Of a stretch of DNA of 10,408 bases, positions 1 through 6,712 are shown in pieces. Under the pieces are notes generated by a model that saw only the letters and a program-made list of their open reading frames with translations, had not been told where the DNA came from and did not search any database. The stretch's first letter is position 1; each line of letters starts with the position of its first letter. This stretch comes from an uncultured beta proteobacterium (GTDB lineage Bacteria; Pseudomonadota; Gammaproteobacteria; Burkholderiales; Burkholderiaceae_C): contig CAIQEX010000400.1 of the NCBI GenBank assembly GCA_903870955.1, positions 1 to 10,408 on the forward strand, given 5' to 3'. The position numbers and the translations under genes are program-made.

Positions 1-3000
1 AAACGAACCCTGGCGCGTGAACGCGCTGCGCGAACTGGGCACGCTGGACACTGCACCCGAGGCTGAGTTTGATGCCTTGGTCAAAGTCGCTTCTCAGGTG
101 TGCGGTGTGGCCATCGCTGCGATCAGCCTGGTGGACGCCGATCGGCAATGGTTCAAGGCGACATGGGGACTGGCTGCAACGCAGACGTCTCGGGACGTGG
201 CCTTTAGCGCGCATGCCATTTTGGGCGAGTCAGTCTTTGAGGTGCCAGACACACTTCTGGATGCGCGCTTTGCCGGTAACCCATGGGTGCTTGGGGAACC
301 GCAAATTCGCTTTTTCGCGGCTGCCCCGATCACGCTGACCAGCGGTGCCCGGGTGGGGGCGTTGTGTGTCATGGACCGAGAACCCAATCATTTGACGGCG
401 GATCAAAGGCAGATCCTGCTGCAATTGAGTGTGGTGGTGTCGCAGGCGCTGGAAGCCCGCAAAGCCCTGAATGCTGAAAAGCAATTGGCGGTGATTGCCG
501 CACACGATGCCGGCAGGCAACAGTCTCAGGCCATACAACGGCGTCTGGAAAACGCCTTGCTGGAGGCCCGTGCCCTGGCTGACACCGTAGACATCCACGC
601 CATCGTCTCAGAGTCTGACGGGAACGGCGTGATGACGAGTTGCAATGACGCGTTTGAGCGCATCAGTGGCTATACGCGCGAAGAGCTGACCGGAAAGAAC
701 TACCAGATCCTCAACTCCGGTCACCATCCAGAAAGCTTCTGGGCAGACATGTGGGGCAGCATTTCGCTAGGTATGCCCTGGCGCGGTGACATATGCAATC
801 GCACCAAGGACGGACAACGCTATTGGGTCGATTGCATGATCGCGCCCTTCATTGGAAATGACGGCTTGGTGGAGAAATACATTTCCATCAGCACCGATGT
901 CAGCAAGCGTGTCCAGGATCAGCTGCGTCTGGACGAAATGTCCACCCGCATGAGCCTGGCCATCGATGGCGGAAACGACGGCTTGTGGGACTGGCCCGAT
1001 GTTCAGTTGGAAGCGCAATGGTGGTCGCCCAGTTTTTACTCCATGCTGGGTTACACCGAGGGCGAAGTGCCTTCCACAAGTCAGGGCTATCGTTCACTTT
1101 TGCATCCGAATTTTGTGGAAATGAGCCGCAAGGCCAATGGCCAGGCCCTCTCAGGCAGCCATGTGATGGACATCGAAGTGCAACTGCGAACCAAGAGCGC
1201 AGGCTATCGCTGGTTTCGGGTTCGAGCCAAGGTTGGCGTCGACGCCGAGGGCCTTGGTGTGCGCATGGCGGGCTCCATACAGGACATTCATGACCGCAAA
1301 TTGGCCGAGGCCGCGCTGGTCGGAAGCAAGGCCTTGCTGGACGAATCGCAAGCGGTAGCAAAAGTGGGCGGATGGGAACTAAACCTGAACACCGGGGCGT
1401 TGTTCTGGACCGACGAAACGTACCGAATTCACGAAACCTCACCTGACAAATTCAATCCGACCCTGGACGCCGGCTTCGAACGTTTTTTGCCCGAATCCAG
1501 ACGCCTTATTCTGGCGGCTTTGGAAACTGCCATAGCGAGTGGCCAGGGCTATGACCTCGAGTTGGAAACCTACACCACCCAGGGAAATCTCATTGATGTT
1601 CGAACCACCTGCACCGTGACCCTCGAAGGCGGCAAGGCGGTCAAGTTGAGCGGGATCTTTCAGGACATTACCGATCGCAAACGCTATGAACGTGAACTGC
1701 AGGCGGCCCGTAGCGAGGCCGAAGCCGCGGCGCTCAGCAAGGGGCAATTTCTGGCCAATATGAGCCATGAAATTCGAACCCCCATGAATGCGATTCTGGG
1801 CCTTCTGAGCTTGCTGCAAAGCACCGATCTCACCTCGCCACAGCGCGACTACGCCAGTAAAACCGAGATTGCCGCGCAGTCGCTCCTGGGGCTGTTGAAC
1901 GACATTCTGGACTTCTCCAAGGTCGAGGCTGGAAAGATGTCATTGGAGAGCGAGCCGATTCGGATCGATCGGTTGCTGCGCAATCTGTCGGTGCTGCTGT
2001 CTGCCACTGTGGGCAACAAGCAGATCGAAGTCCTTTTTGACGTCGACCCGCACCTGCCCGCCGTCGTGCTGGGTGATGCCATGCGCTTGCAGCAGGTGCT
2101 GGTCAATCTGGGGGGCAACGCGGTCAAGTTCACCTCCAAAGGACAGGTCATCATCGCACTGCGCAAACTGAAGCAGGCAGAGGATTCGGTTAGCGTAGAG
2201 TTTTCGGTGCAGGACACGGGCATTGGTATCGCGCCGGAACACCAGTTGCATATTTTTGATGGCTTCTCTCAGGCTGAAGGCTCCACAACACGACGCTTTG
2301 GCGGCACCGGTTTAGGCCTTGCAATCAGCAAACGCTTGGTCGAACTGATGGGTGGTGACATTCAAATCGAAAGTCAACCCGGTCATGGCAGCACCTTTTT
2401 CTTTGTCCTGGAAATGCGCACCGTTGCCGACGTTCCGAACGATCTGACACTTTCAGAACGGCCCAAACTGCCTGTGCAACCGGTGCTGATCGTCGATGAC
2501 AATGCGATCGCCGCCGAACTCACCGCACGCATGGTGCGTTCTTGGGGCTGGAGCGTCAGTCTGGCAAGCTCTGGCAGCAAGGCGTTGGAGATGGTTAAGG
2601 CGCAGTGCGCTGCGGATTCTTCAAGCTTTCCCTATCCGGTAGTTTTCATGGATTGGCAACTGTCCGATATGGACGGATGGGAGGCCACCCGCCAGATACG
2701 CCAGTTTGCCCAACACAAGCAGTTGGTGCAGCCCATGGTCATCATGGTTGCTGCACGCGGGCGCGAAATGTTGTCGCTGCGCTCTGAAGAGGAGCAAAAC
2801 CTGCTCAACGGTTTCCTGGTCAAGCCGTTGACGGCTTCCATGCTGTCCGAGGCCCTGATGGACGCGGGGCAAGGGAACTCCCATTTGCGGGCCTCAGCAA
2901 GGGTGCGTAGCAACGCCAGGCAATTGCGTGGCATGCGCATCCTGGTGGTGGAGGACAACCTGATTAACCAGCAAGTGGCCGAGGAGTTGCTGAGCGCAGC

Positions 3001-3958
3001 GGGTGCCATCGTTTCGTTGGCGGCCAATGGCCAGATCGGTGTGGATTCGGTGGCCGCTGCGGCTCCGCAATTTGATGTCGTGCTGATGGATTTGCAAATG
3101 CCTGTGCTGGATGGATACGGTGCCACAAGGGCCATTCGCGAGGACTTGGGTCTGGCCCAACTTCCCATCATTGCGATGACCGCCAACGCCATGTCGAGTG
3201 ACCGTGACGCCTGTCTTGCAGCCGGCATGAACGAGCACATTGGCAAACCGTTTGACATGGCCAAACTGGTGTCACTGTTGATTCGCACCACCGGGTTTCA
3301 GCTCGATGCAGGGCACGAATTTCATGCCACCGATGGGGTTTTGCCCGACATACCCGAGGTGGAAGGGCTGGACCTGCACCGGGCTTTGGGGCGCATGTCG
3401 GGCATGCGCAGTCTGTATGTTCGCACTGCGCGCGACTTCGTAAAAATCATTGACCGCATCATTCCCGAACTTCAGCTGTGTCTGGCAACGGGCGACAAAC
3501 CGCAGGTCGTCATGCGTTTGCATACGCTGAAAGGCAATGCCGGTACGCTGGGGGCCACCGAACTGGCGATGCGGGCGGCAAAACTGGAGGCCTTATGCAA
3601 GACAGAGTCCAGCATGCAGGCGCATGAAATGGATCTGGAGGAACTTTCGACGCTGGTTAAAGCGACACAGTCGAGTCTGCGAGAAGCCATTGCCAGACTT
3701 GACGTGGCCGTCGTCGTGAATGCAGAGCCTGCCAGTGATGCACCGGTAAACGCAGACACCACCGAGGCGCTACGCAAGCTTGCCACGTTGACGGCGTCTT
3801 CCGATATGGAGGCACTGATGTACTTTGCAGAGGCACGCGCGCAATTCGCATTGCTGCCGGACGACGTGGCAGATCATCTGGACCACGCGCTACAGGATCT
3901 TGACTTTGAGTTGGCTCAGGAAATTTGTGAACGGGCCTTGGCTAAATTTCAACCCTAA
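1..3958 (+). CDS. Hybrid sensor histidine kinase, GAF-PAS3-HisKA-HATPase-REC-REC-HPt (5' partial)
   Basis: Multistep phosphorelay kinase that should autophosphorylate on His and relay His-Asp-His to an outside receiver protein. Residues are numbered from the GTG at base 17: GAF about 5-150, coiled-coil linker 150-190, PAS 195-300, 305-432 and 440-560, HisKA around H584 (NMSHEIRTPMN), HATPase with N701, D733 (DTGIGI) and the RRFGGTGLGL box at 759-768, REC1 822-945 with D879 and K936, REC2 973-1090 with D1025, HPt 1119-1235 with H1169 (RLHTLKGNAG), then a helical tail about 1248-1313 of unknown role. No signal peptide or membrane segment is visible, so it is probably cytosolic. The frame stays open to the left edge and the residues before the GTG (NEPWR) still resemble this GAF family, so the true start is probably upstream. 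Oddities: REC1 has A912 where receivers carry Thr/Ser, and the GAF has FSAHAI with S64 where relatives often have Cys. Signal and partner are unknown. Confidence 0.95.
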   Translation, partial: NEPWRVNALRELGTLDTAPEAEFDALVKVASQVCGVAIAAISLVDADRQWFKATWGLAATQTSRDVAFSAHAILGESVFEVPDTLLDARFAGNPWVLGEPQIRFFAAAPITLTSGARVGALCVMDREPNHLTADQRQILLQLSVVVSQALEARKALNAEKQLAVIAAHDAGRQQSQAIQRRLENALLEARALADTVDIHAIVSESDGNGVMTSCNDAFERISGYTREELTGKNYQILNSGHHPESFWADMWGSISLGMPWRGDICNRTKDGQRYWVDCMIAPFIGNDGLVEKYISISTDVSKRVQDQLRLDEMSTRMSLAIDGGNDGLWDWPDVQLEAQWWSPSFYSMLGYTEGEVPSTSQGYRSLLHPNFVEMSRKANGQALSGSHVMDIEVQLRTKSAGYRWFRVRAKVGVDAEGLGVRMAGSIQDIHDRKLAEAALVGSKALLDESQAVAKVGGWELNLNTGALFWTDETYRIHETSPDKFNPTLDAGFERFLPESRRLILAALETAIASGQGYDLELETYTTQGNLIDVRTTCTVTLEGGKAVKLSGIFQDITDRKRYERELQAARSEAEAAALSKGQFLANMSHEIRTPMNAILGLLSLLQSTDLTSPQRDYASKTEIAAQSLLGLLNDILDFSKVEAGKMSLESEPIRIDRLLRNLSVLLSATVGNKQIEVLFDVDPHLPAVVLGDAMRLQQVLVNLGGNAVKFTSKGQVIIALRKLKQAEDSVSVEFSVQDTGIGIAPEHQLHIFDGFSQAEGSTTRRFGGTGLGLAISKRLVELMGGDIQIESQPGHGSTFFFVLEMRTVADVPNDLTLSERPKLPVQPVLIVDDNAIAAELTARMVRSWGWSVSLASSGSKALEMVKAQCAADSSSFPYPVVFMDWQLSDMDGWEATRQIRQFAQHKQLVQPMVIMVAARGREMLSLRSEEEQNLLNGFLVKPLTASMLSEALMDAGQGNSHLRASARVRSNARQLRGMRILVVEDNLINQQVAEELLSAAGAIVSLAANGQIGVDSVAAAAPQFDVVLMDLQMPVLDGYGATRAIREDLGLAQLPIIAMTANAMSSDRDACLAAGMNEHIGKPFDMAKLVSLLIRTTGFQLDAGHEFHATDGVLPDIPEVEGLDLHRALGRMSGMRSLYVRTARDFVKIIDRIIPELQLCLATGDKPQVVMRLHTLKGNAGTLGATELAMRAAKLEALCKTESSMQAHEMDLEELSTLVKATQSSLREAIARLDVAVVVNAEPASDAPVNADTTEALRKLATLTASSDMEALMYFAEARAQFALLPDDVADHLDHALQDLDFELAQEICERALAKFQP

Positions 3959-3962
3959 GGTT

Positions 3963-3979
3963 CGCCATAGGGCGGTTTT
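3963..3979 (+). terminator. Weak candidate intrinsic terminator after the hybrid kinase
   Basis: In the 25-bp gap between the convergent kinase and mutL stops, CGCC (3963-3966) can pair with GGCG (3971-3974) around an ATAG loop. After one further G come four T residues (3976-3979). The stem is only 4 bp, plus a possible U-G pair, and the T run is short, so this is a weak terminator at best. It would serve the plus strand only, because the minus-strand side has no U tract. Confidence 0.25.
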
Positions 3980-3983
3980 GCGG

Positions 3984-6011
3984 CTAGCGGCCCCGAAGGA
4001 ACAAGGTATCCAGCTCGCGCATGCTGATCTGCCGCCAGGTCGGGCGGCCATGGTTGCATTGGTCGCTGCGCTCGGTGGCTTCCATGTCACGCAATAGTCC
4101 GTTCATTTCATCGATGCTTAGTTTGCGGTTGGCGCGTACAGCGCCATGGCAGGCCATGGTGGCCAGCAATTCGTTTTGCGCGCGCTGAATCACGGTGCTG
4201 GCCTCGTGCTGGCTCAGCTCGGCCAATACGCTGCGTGCCAGTTCAACCGCATCACCTTGCGCCAGCGCCGACGGGACCGCCCGCACGGCCAGCGTTTTGG
4301 GAGAAAAAGGGCTGATCTCCAGGCCCAGGGTGTGCAGGGTATCGGTGTGTGCCTCGGCCGTGGCCACTTCCACCGGGGTGGCGGCAAAGGTCACTGGAAT
4401 CAGCAGTGGTTGGCTCGACAGGCCCTGCAACAAACCTTCTGCCGTGCTGGCCCCACCGGCTGTTCCCAATTGGTTTTTGAGTCGCTCGTAGACGATGCGT
4501 TCATGCGCCGCATGCATGTCGACCAGCACCAGGCCTTGGGTGTTTTCGGCCAGGATGTAGACGCCTTGCAACTGCGCCAAGGCGCGGCCCAAGGGCCAGT
4601 CGCCGGGTGGCAGCGTGTTCTGCGCCATATTCCCCACCTGCTGCGCAGGCTGCTCCAGGACCTGCGCAGAACGCTCTGCCGCAAAGACTGTCTGGCCCAT
4701 GGTGGGCCCGCCCTGGGTCCCGGTGCTGTCACTGCGTTGCCAGAGTGCGCCCAACTCGCTGACCCGGTGACCGCCTTCAGGTTGCCTGCTAAATTGCATG
4801 CCGGCCTGTGCCGAATACAGAGGCGCTGCCGGTGCGCGAGAAGGTGCCAGGCCGAAGTCGCCACCGCCATTGCCCGAGCCGACCGCAACGGCACTGTCGG
4901 CAGTGGCTTGCGAACGCGGCACGGCAAGTGCTTCTTCCACCGCATGGCGAATCGCCTGGTGCACTTCGCGGCTGTCGCGAAAGCGCACTTCGATCTTGGT
5001 CGGGTGCACGTTCACATCCACCCGCGTCGGGTCCATTGCTAGATACAGCGCGTAAACCGGTTGGCGATGACCGTGCAGCACGTCCTCGTAGGCGCTACGC
5101 GCCGCGTGCGTGAGTACTTTGTCGCGCACAAAGCGGCCATTCACATAGGCAAATTGCTGGTCGGCCCGCGACCGTGCCGCATCCGGAATCCCGGCCCTGC
5201 CCCAGACGCGAAGGCTCGGTGCTGCATCTTGGCCAGGAACGCCGGGGTTTCGGCTACCTGCCCAATTCACGCGCACGCTTTGGCTTAGAAAATCTTCGCC
5301 GAGGACATCGCGCAGACGCTGATCCAGCGCATCCAGATGTTCCCGCGTTACGTTTTCGATCGCCGCGCCGGCACCGAAACCCGAACATTTTCGCCACTGT
5401 TCCACCAGCTTGCCTTCGTGCCAGATGGCAAAGCCCACATCCGGACGCGCCAGTGCATGGCGGCGTACCGATTCGATGCAATGCGCCAGTTCCGTGGCGT
5501 CGGTTTTCAAAAATTTGCGCCGTGCCGGGGTGCTGTAAAAAAGTTCCTTGACCTCCACCGTGGTGCCGGTGCTGCGCGCCACGGGCTTGAGCTCACCGGT
5601 TCGGCCGTCCAGCAAAAAGGCCTCGCTGAAGCCTTCAGCACGCGACAGGATGGCGCAGTCGGCAATCGCGTTGATGGCAGCCAGCGCCTCGCCTCTGAAG
5701 CCCATGGTGGCCACGGATTCCAGATCCTGCAGGCTGCCAATTTTGCTGGTGGCGTGGCGGCGAAAGGCAATCGACAATTCCTCGCGCAGAATCCCCAGGC
5801 CATCGTCTTCCACGCTGATCAGGCGCACGCCTCCGGCCAGCAGACGCACCGTCACCTGGGTGGCGCCGGCGTCCAGCGCGTTGTCCACCAGTTCGCGCAC
5901 CACCGAGGCCGGACGCTCCACCACTTCACCCGCTGCAATCTGGCTGATCAGTTCGTCCGGAAGGTCACGGATCGGGCGGCGGAGGGTGGGGGGGAATGCG
6001 GTGTCGTTCAC
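3984..6011 (-). CDS. mutL: DNA mismatch repair protein MutL, endonuclease type
   Basis: MutL couples MutS mismatch recognition to strand removal. The N-terminal GHKL ATPase has RPASVVRELVDNALDAGAT (E40 and N44 are the expected catalytic and Mg-binding positions), VEDDGLGI (67-74), FRRHATSKI and GFRGEAL (104-110). A transducer domain follows, then a poorly conserved Gly/Ala/Gln-rich linker of about 100 residues (365-470). The C-terminal dimerisation domain carries DMHAAHERIVYE (498-509), the betaproteobacterial form of the DQHAx2Ex4E metal-dependent nicking motif that E. coli MutL lacks, plus ACHGA (620-624) and CNHGRP (652-657), the other metal-site motifs. Its 675 residues suit a full-length protein. 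The start is GTG at 6009-6011: an in-frame TAA lies three codons upstream and no other start codon occurs before the conserved core. No Shine-Dalgarno sequence is seen. Odd points are a C7 run at codons 6-8 and the convergent two-component kinase where miaA is often found in other proteobacteria. Confidence 0.99.
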   Translation of the reverse strand: MNDTAFPPTLRRPIRDLPDELISQIAAGEVVERPASVVRELVDNALDAGATQVTVRLLAGGVRLISVEDDGLGILREELSIAFRRHATSKIGSLQDLESVATMGFRGEALAAINAIADCAILSRAEGFSEAFLLDGRTGELKPVARSTGTTVEVKELFYSTPARRKFLKTDATELAHCIESVRRHALARPDVGFAIWHEGKLVEQWRKCSGFGAGAAIENVTREHLDALDQRLRDVLGEDFLSQSVRVNWAGSRNPGVPGQDAAPSLRVWGRAGIPDAARSRADQQFAYVNGRFVRDKVLTHAARSAYEDVLHGHRQPVYALYLAMDPTRVDVNVHPTKIEVRFRDSREVHQAIRHAVEEALAVPRSQATADSAVAVGSGNGGGDFGLAPSRAPAAPLYSAQAGMQFSRQPEGGHRVSELGALWQRSDSTGTQGGPTMGQTVFAAERSAQVLEQPAQQVGNMAQNTLPPGDWPLGRALAQLQGVYILAENTQGLVLVDMHAAHERIVYERLKNQLGTAGGASTAEGLLQGLSSQPLLIPVTFAATPVEVATAEAHTDTLHTLGLEISPFSPKTLAVRAVPSALAQGDAVELARSVLAELSQHEASTVIQRAQNELLATMACHGAVRANRKLSIDEMNGLLRDMEATERSDQCNHGRPTWRQISMRELDTLFLRGR
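5974..5994 (+). other. G-rich tract with G7 run and quadruplex-like pattern in the mutL 5' end
   Basis: Plus-strand G runs at 5974-5976, 5984-5986, 5988-5990 and 5992-5994 are separated by 7, 1 and 1 bases, which fits the G3N1-7 quadruplex pattern. The last two runs belong to an uninterrupted G7 (5988-5994). mutL is on the minus strand, so the G-rich strand is its template and the coding strand has C7 at codons 6-8 (end of F6, P7, P8). The tract lies 18-38 bases inside the gene. Whether it folds or slips is not known. Confidence 0.4.
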
Positions 6012-6017
6012 CCGGTT

Positions 6018-6023
6018 ATTTTA
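6018..6023 (-). promoter_or_regulatory. Candidate -10 element for mutL (leaderless)
   Basis: TAAAAT on the minus strand matches the sigma-70 -10 consensus at five of six bases. Only 6 bases separate it from the mutL GTG, so transcription would begin at or next to the start codon, giving a leaderless mRNA. That fits the absence of a Shine-Dalgarno sequence. The -35 is weak: the best match, GTGACG (rc of 6038-6043), is only 14 bp away. Inferred from sequence only. Confidence 0.4.
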
Positions 6024-6053
6024 GGACGCCGCTTGGCCGTCACGCCACGCAGG

Positions 6054-6059
6054 GATAAT
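6054..6059 (+). promoter_or_regulatory. Candidate -10 element for the DedA-MFS operon (leaderless)
   Basis: GATAAT matches TATAAT at five of six bases and lies 8 bases before the DedA ATG at 6068, so the transcript would have almost no 5' leader. The 8 bases before the ATG hold no purine-rich ribosome binding site. A weak -35-like TTGGCC lies at 6033-6038 with a short 15-bp spacer. The whole divergent intergenic region is 56 bp, so this promoter and the mutL promoter share the same DNA. Confidence 0.4.
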
Positions 6060-6067
6060 CGGCGCCT

Positions 6068-6712
6068 ATGGACTTTCTCCCCCAACTCATAGATTTCATA
6101 TTGCATGTGGACAAGCACCTGGAACTGTTTATCCAGAACTATGGCTTGTGGGTGTATGCGCTGCTTTTCCTGATCATTTTTGTCGAGACCGGTGTGGTGG
6201 TCATGCCCTTTTTGCCGGGCGACTCACTGCTGTTTGTGGTGGGGGCGATGTGCGGCAGCGGTCTCATGCATTACGGTACTTCCGTCGCTCTGCTGCTGGC
6301 GGCGGCGATTCTGGGCAACCAGAGTAACTACACCATTGGCCGCATCGTCGGCCCTAAGGTGTTCCAGTGGGAGGATTCGCGCTGGTTCAACAAAAAAGCC
6401 TTTAACCAGGCCCATGCGTTTTACGAGAAGTATGGTGGCATCACCCTGGTGGCTGCCCGCTTTATGCCGTTCCTGCGTACCTTTGCGCCCTTTGTGGCCG
6501 GTGTGGCGCAGATGACCCGCGCGCGTTTTGTGCTGTTCGATGTGTTGGGCGGCACGCTGTGGGTGGTGGGCATCGTCAGTGTGGGTTACTTCTTTGGCAA
6601 CATTCCCTGGGTCAAGCTCAATCTGGACAAGATCATCTGGGCCATGATTCTGATTCCCGGCCTGGTGATCCTCGCGGGCGCCTGGAAAACACGTAACAAG
6701 GTGGCAACATGA
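6068..6712 (+). CDS. DedA-family (VTT/SNARE-associated domain) inner-membrane protein
   Basis: DedA proteins are polytopic inner-membrane proteins. Some members recycle undecaprenyl phosphate or other lipids across the membrane and support proton-motive-force homeostasis. The 214 residues show hydrophobic stretches at about 28-48, 53-62 (possibly re-entrant), 70-85, 140-160 and 175-205. Family signatures are present: FVETG with E40, PFLPGDSLLF with D52, GNQSNYTIGR, then AARFMPFLRTFAPFVAG with R131 and R137. These four charged residues sit one position after E39, D51, R130 and R136, which are essential in E. coli YqjA, so a working transporter is likely. The ATG at 6068 starts right before the expected family N-terminus. 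Its last four bases (ATGA) overlap the MFS start, so the two are probably co-translated. The substrate cannot be read from the sequence. Confidence 0.93.
   Translation: MDFLPQLIDFILHVDKHLELFIQNYGLWVYALLFLIIFVETGVVVMPFLPGDSLLFVVGAMCGSGLMHYGTSVALLLAAAILGNQSNYTIGRIVGPKVFQWEDSRWFNKKAFNQAHAFYEKYGGITLVAARFMPFLRTFAPFVAGVAQMTRARFVLFDVLGGTLWVVGIVSVGYFFGNIPWVKLNLDKIIWAMILIPGLVILAGAWKTRNKVAT
6698..6704 (+). promoter_or_regulatory. Ribosome binding site of the MFS gene
   Basis: AAGGTGG lies four bases before the ATG at 6709, inside the final codons of the DedA gene. It supports the overlapping start over the in-frame ATG at 6727 and implies translational coupling between the two membrane proteins. Confidence 0.6.

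Noticed and set aside
2632..3291. Minus-strand open frame of 219 codons within the hybrid kinase
   Set aside because: It covers the two REC domains in antisense and has the Ser/Ala/Met-rich composition expected from reversed codons. No start signal or domain.
4146..5042. Plus-strand open frame of 298 codons antisense to mutL
   Set aside because: It lies wholly inside mutL, whose motifs are intact. The translation is rich in Arg, Gln, His and Cys with no recognisable domain, typical of a shadow frame in GC-rich DNA.
5337..6092. Plus-strand open frame of 251 codons antisense to the mutL 5' half and running into the DedA gene
   Set aside because: Composition is that of a reverse-strand shadow (His, Gln, Arg and Gly-rich), it overlaps two well-supported genes, and no domain is visible.
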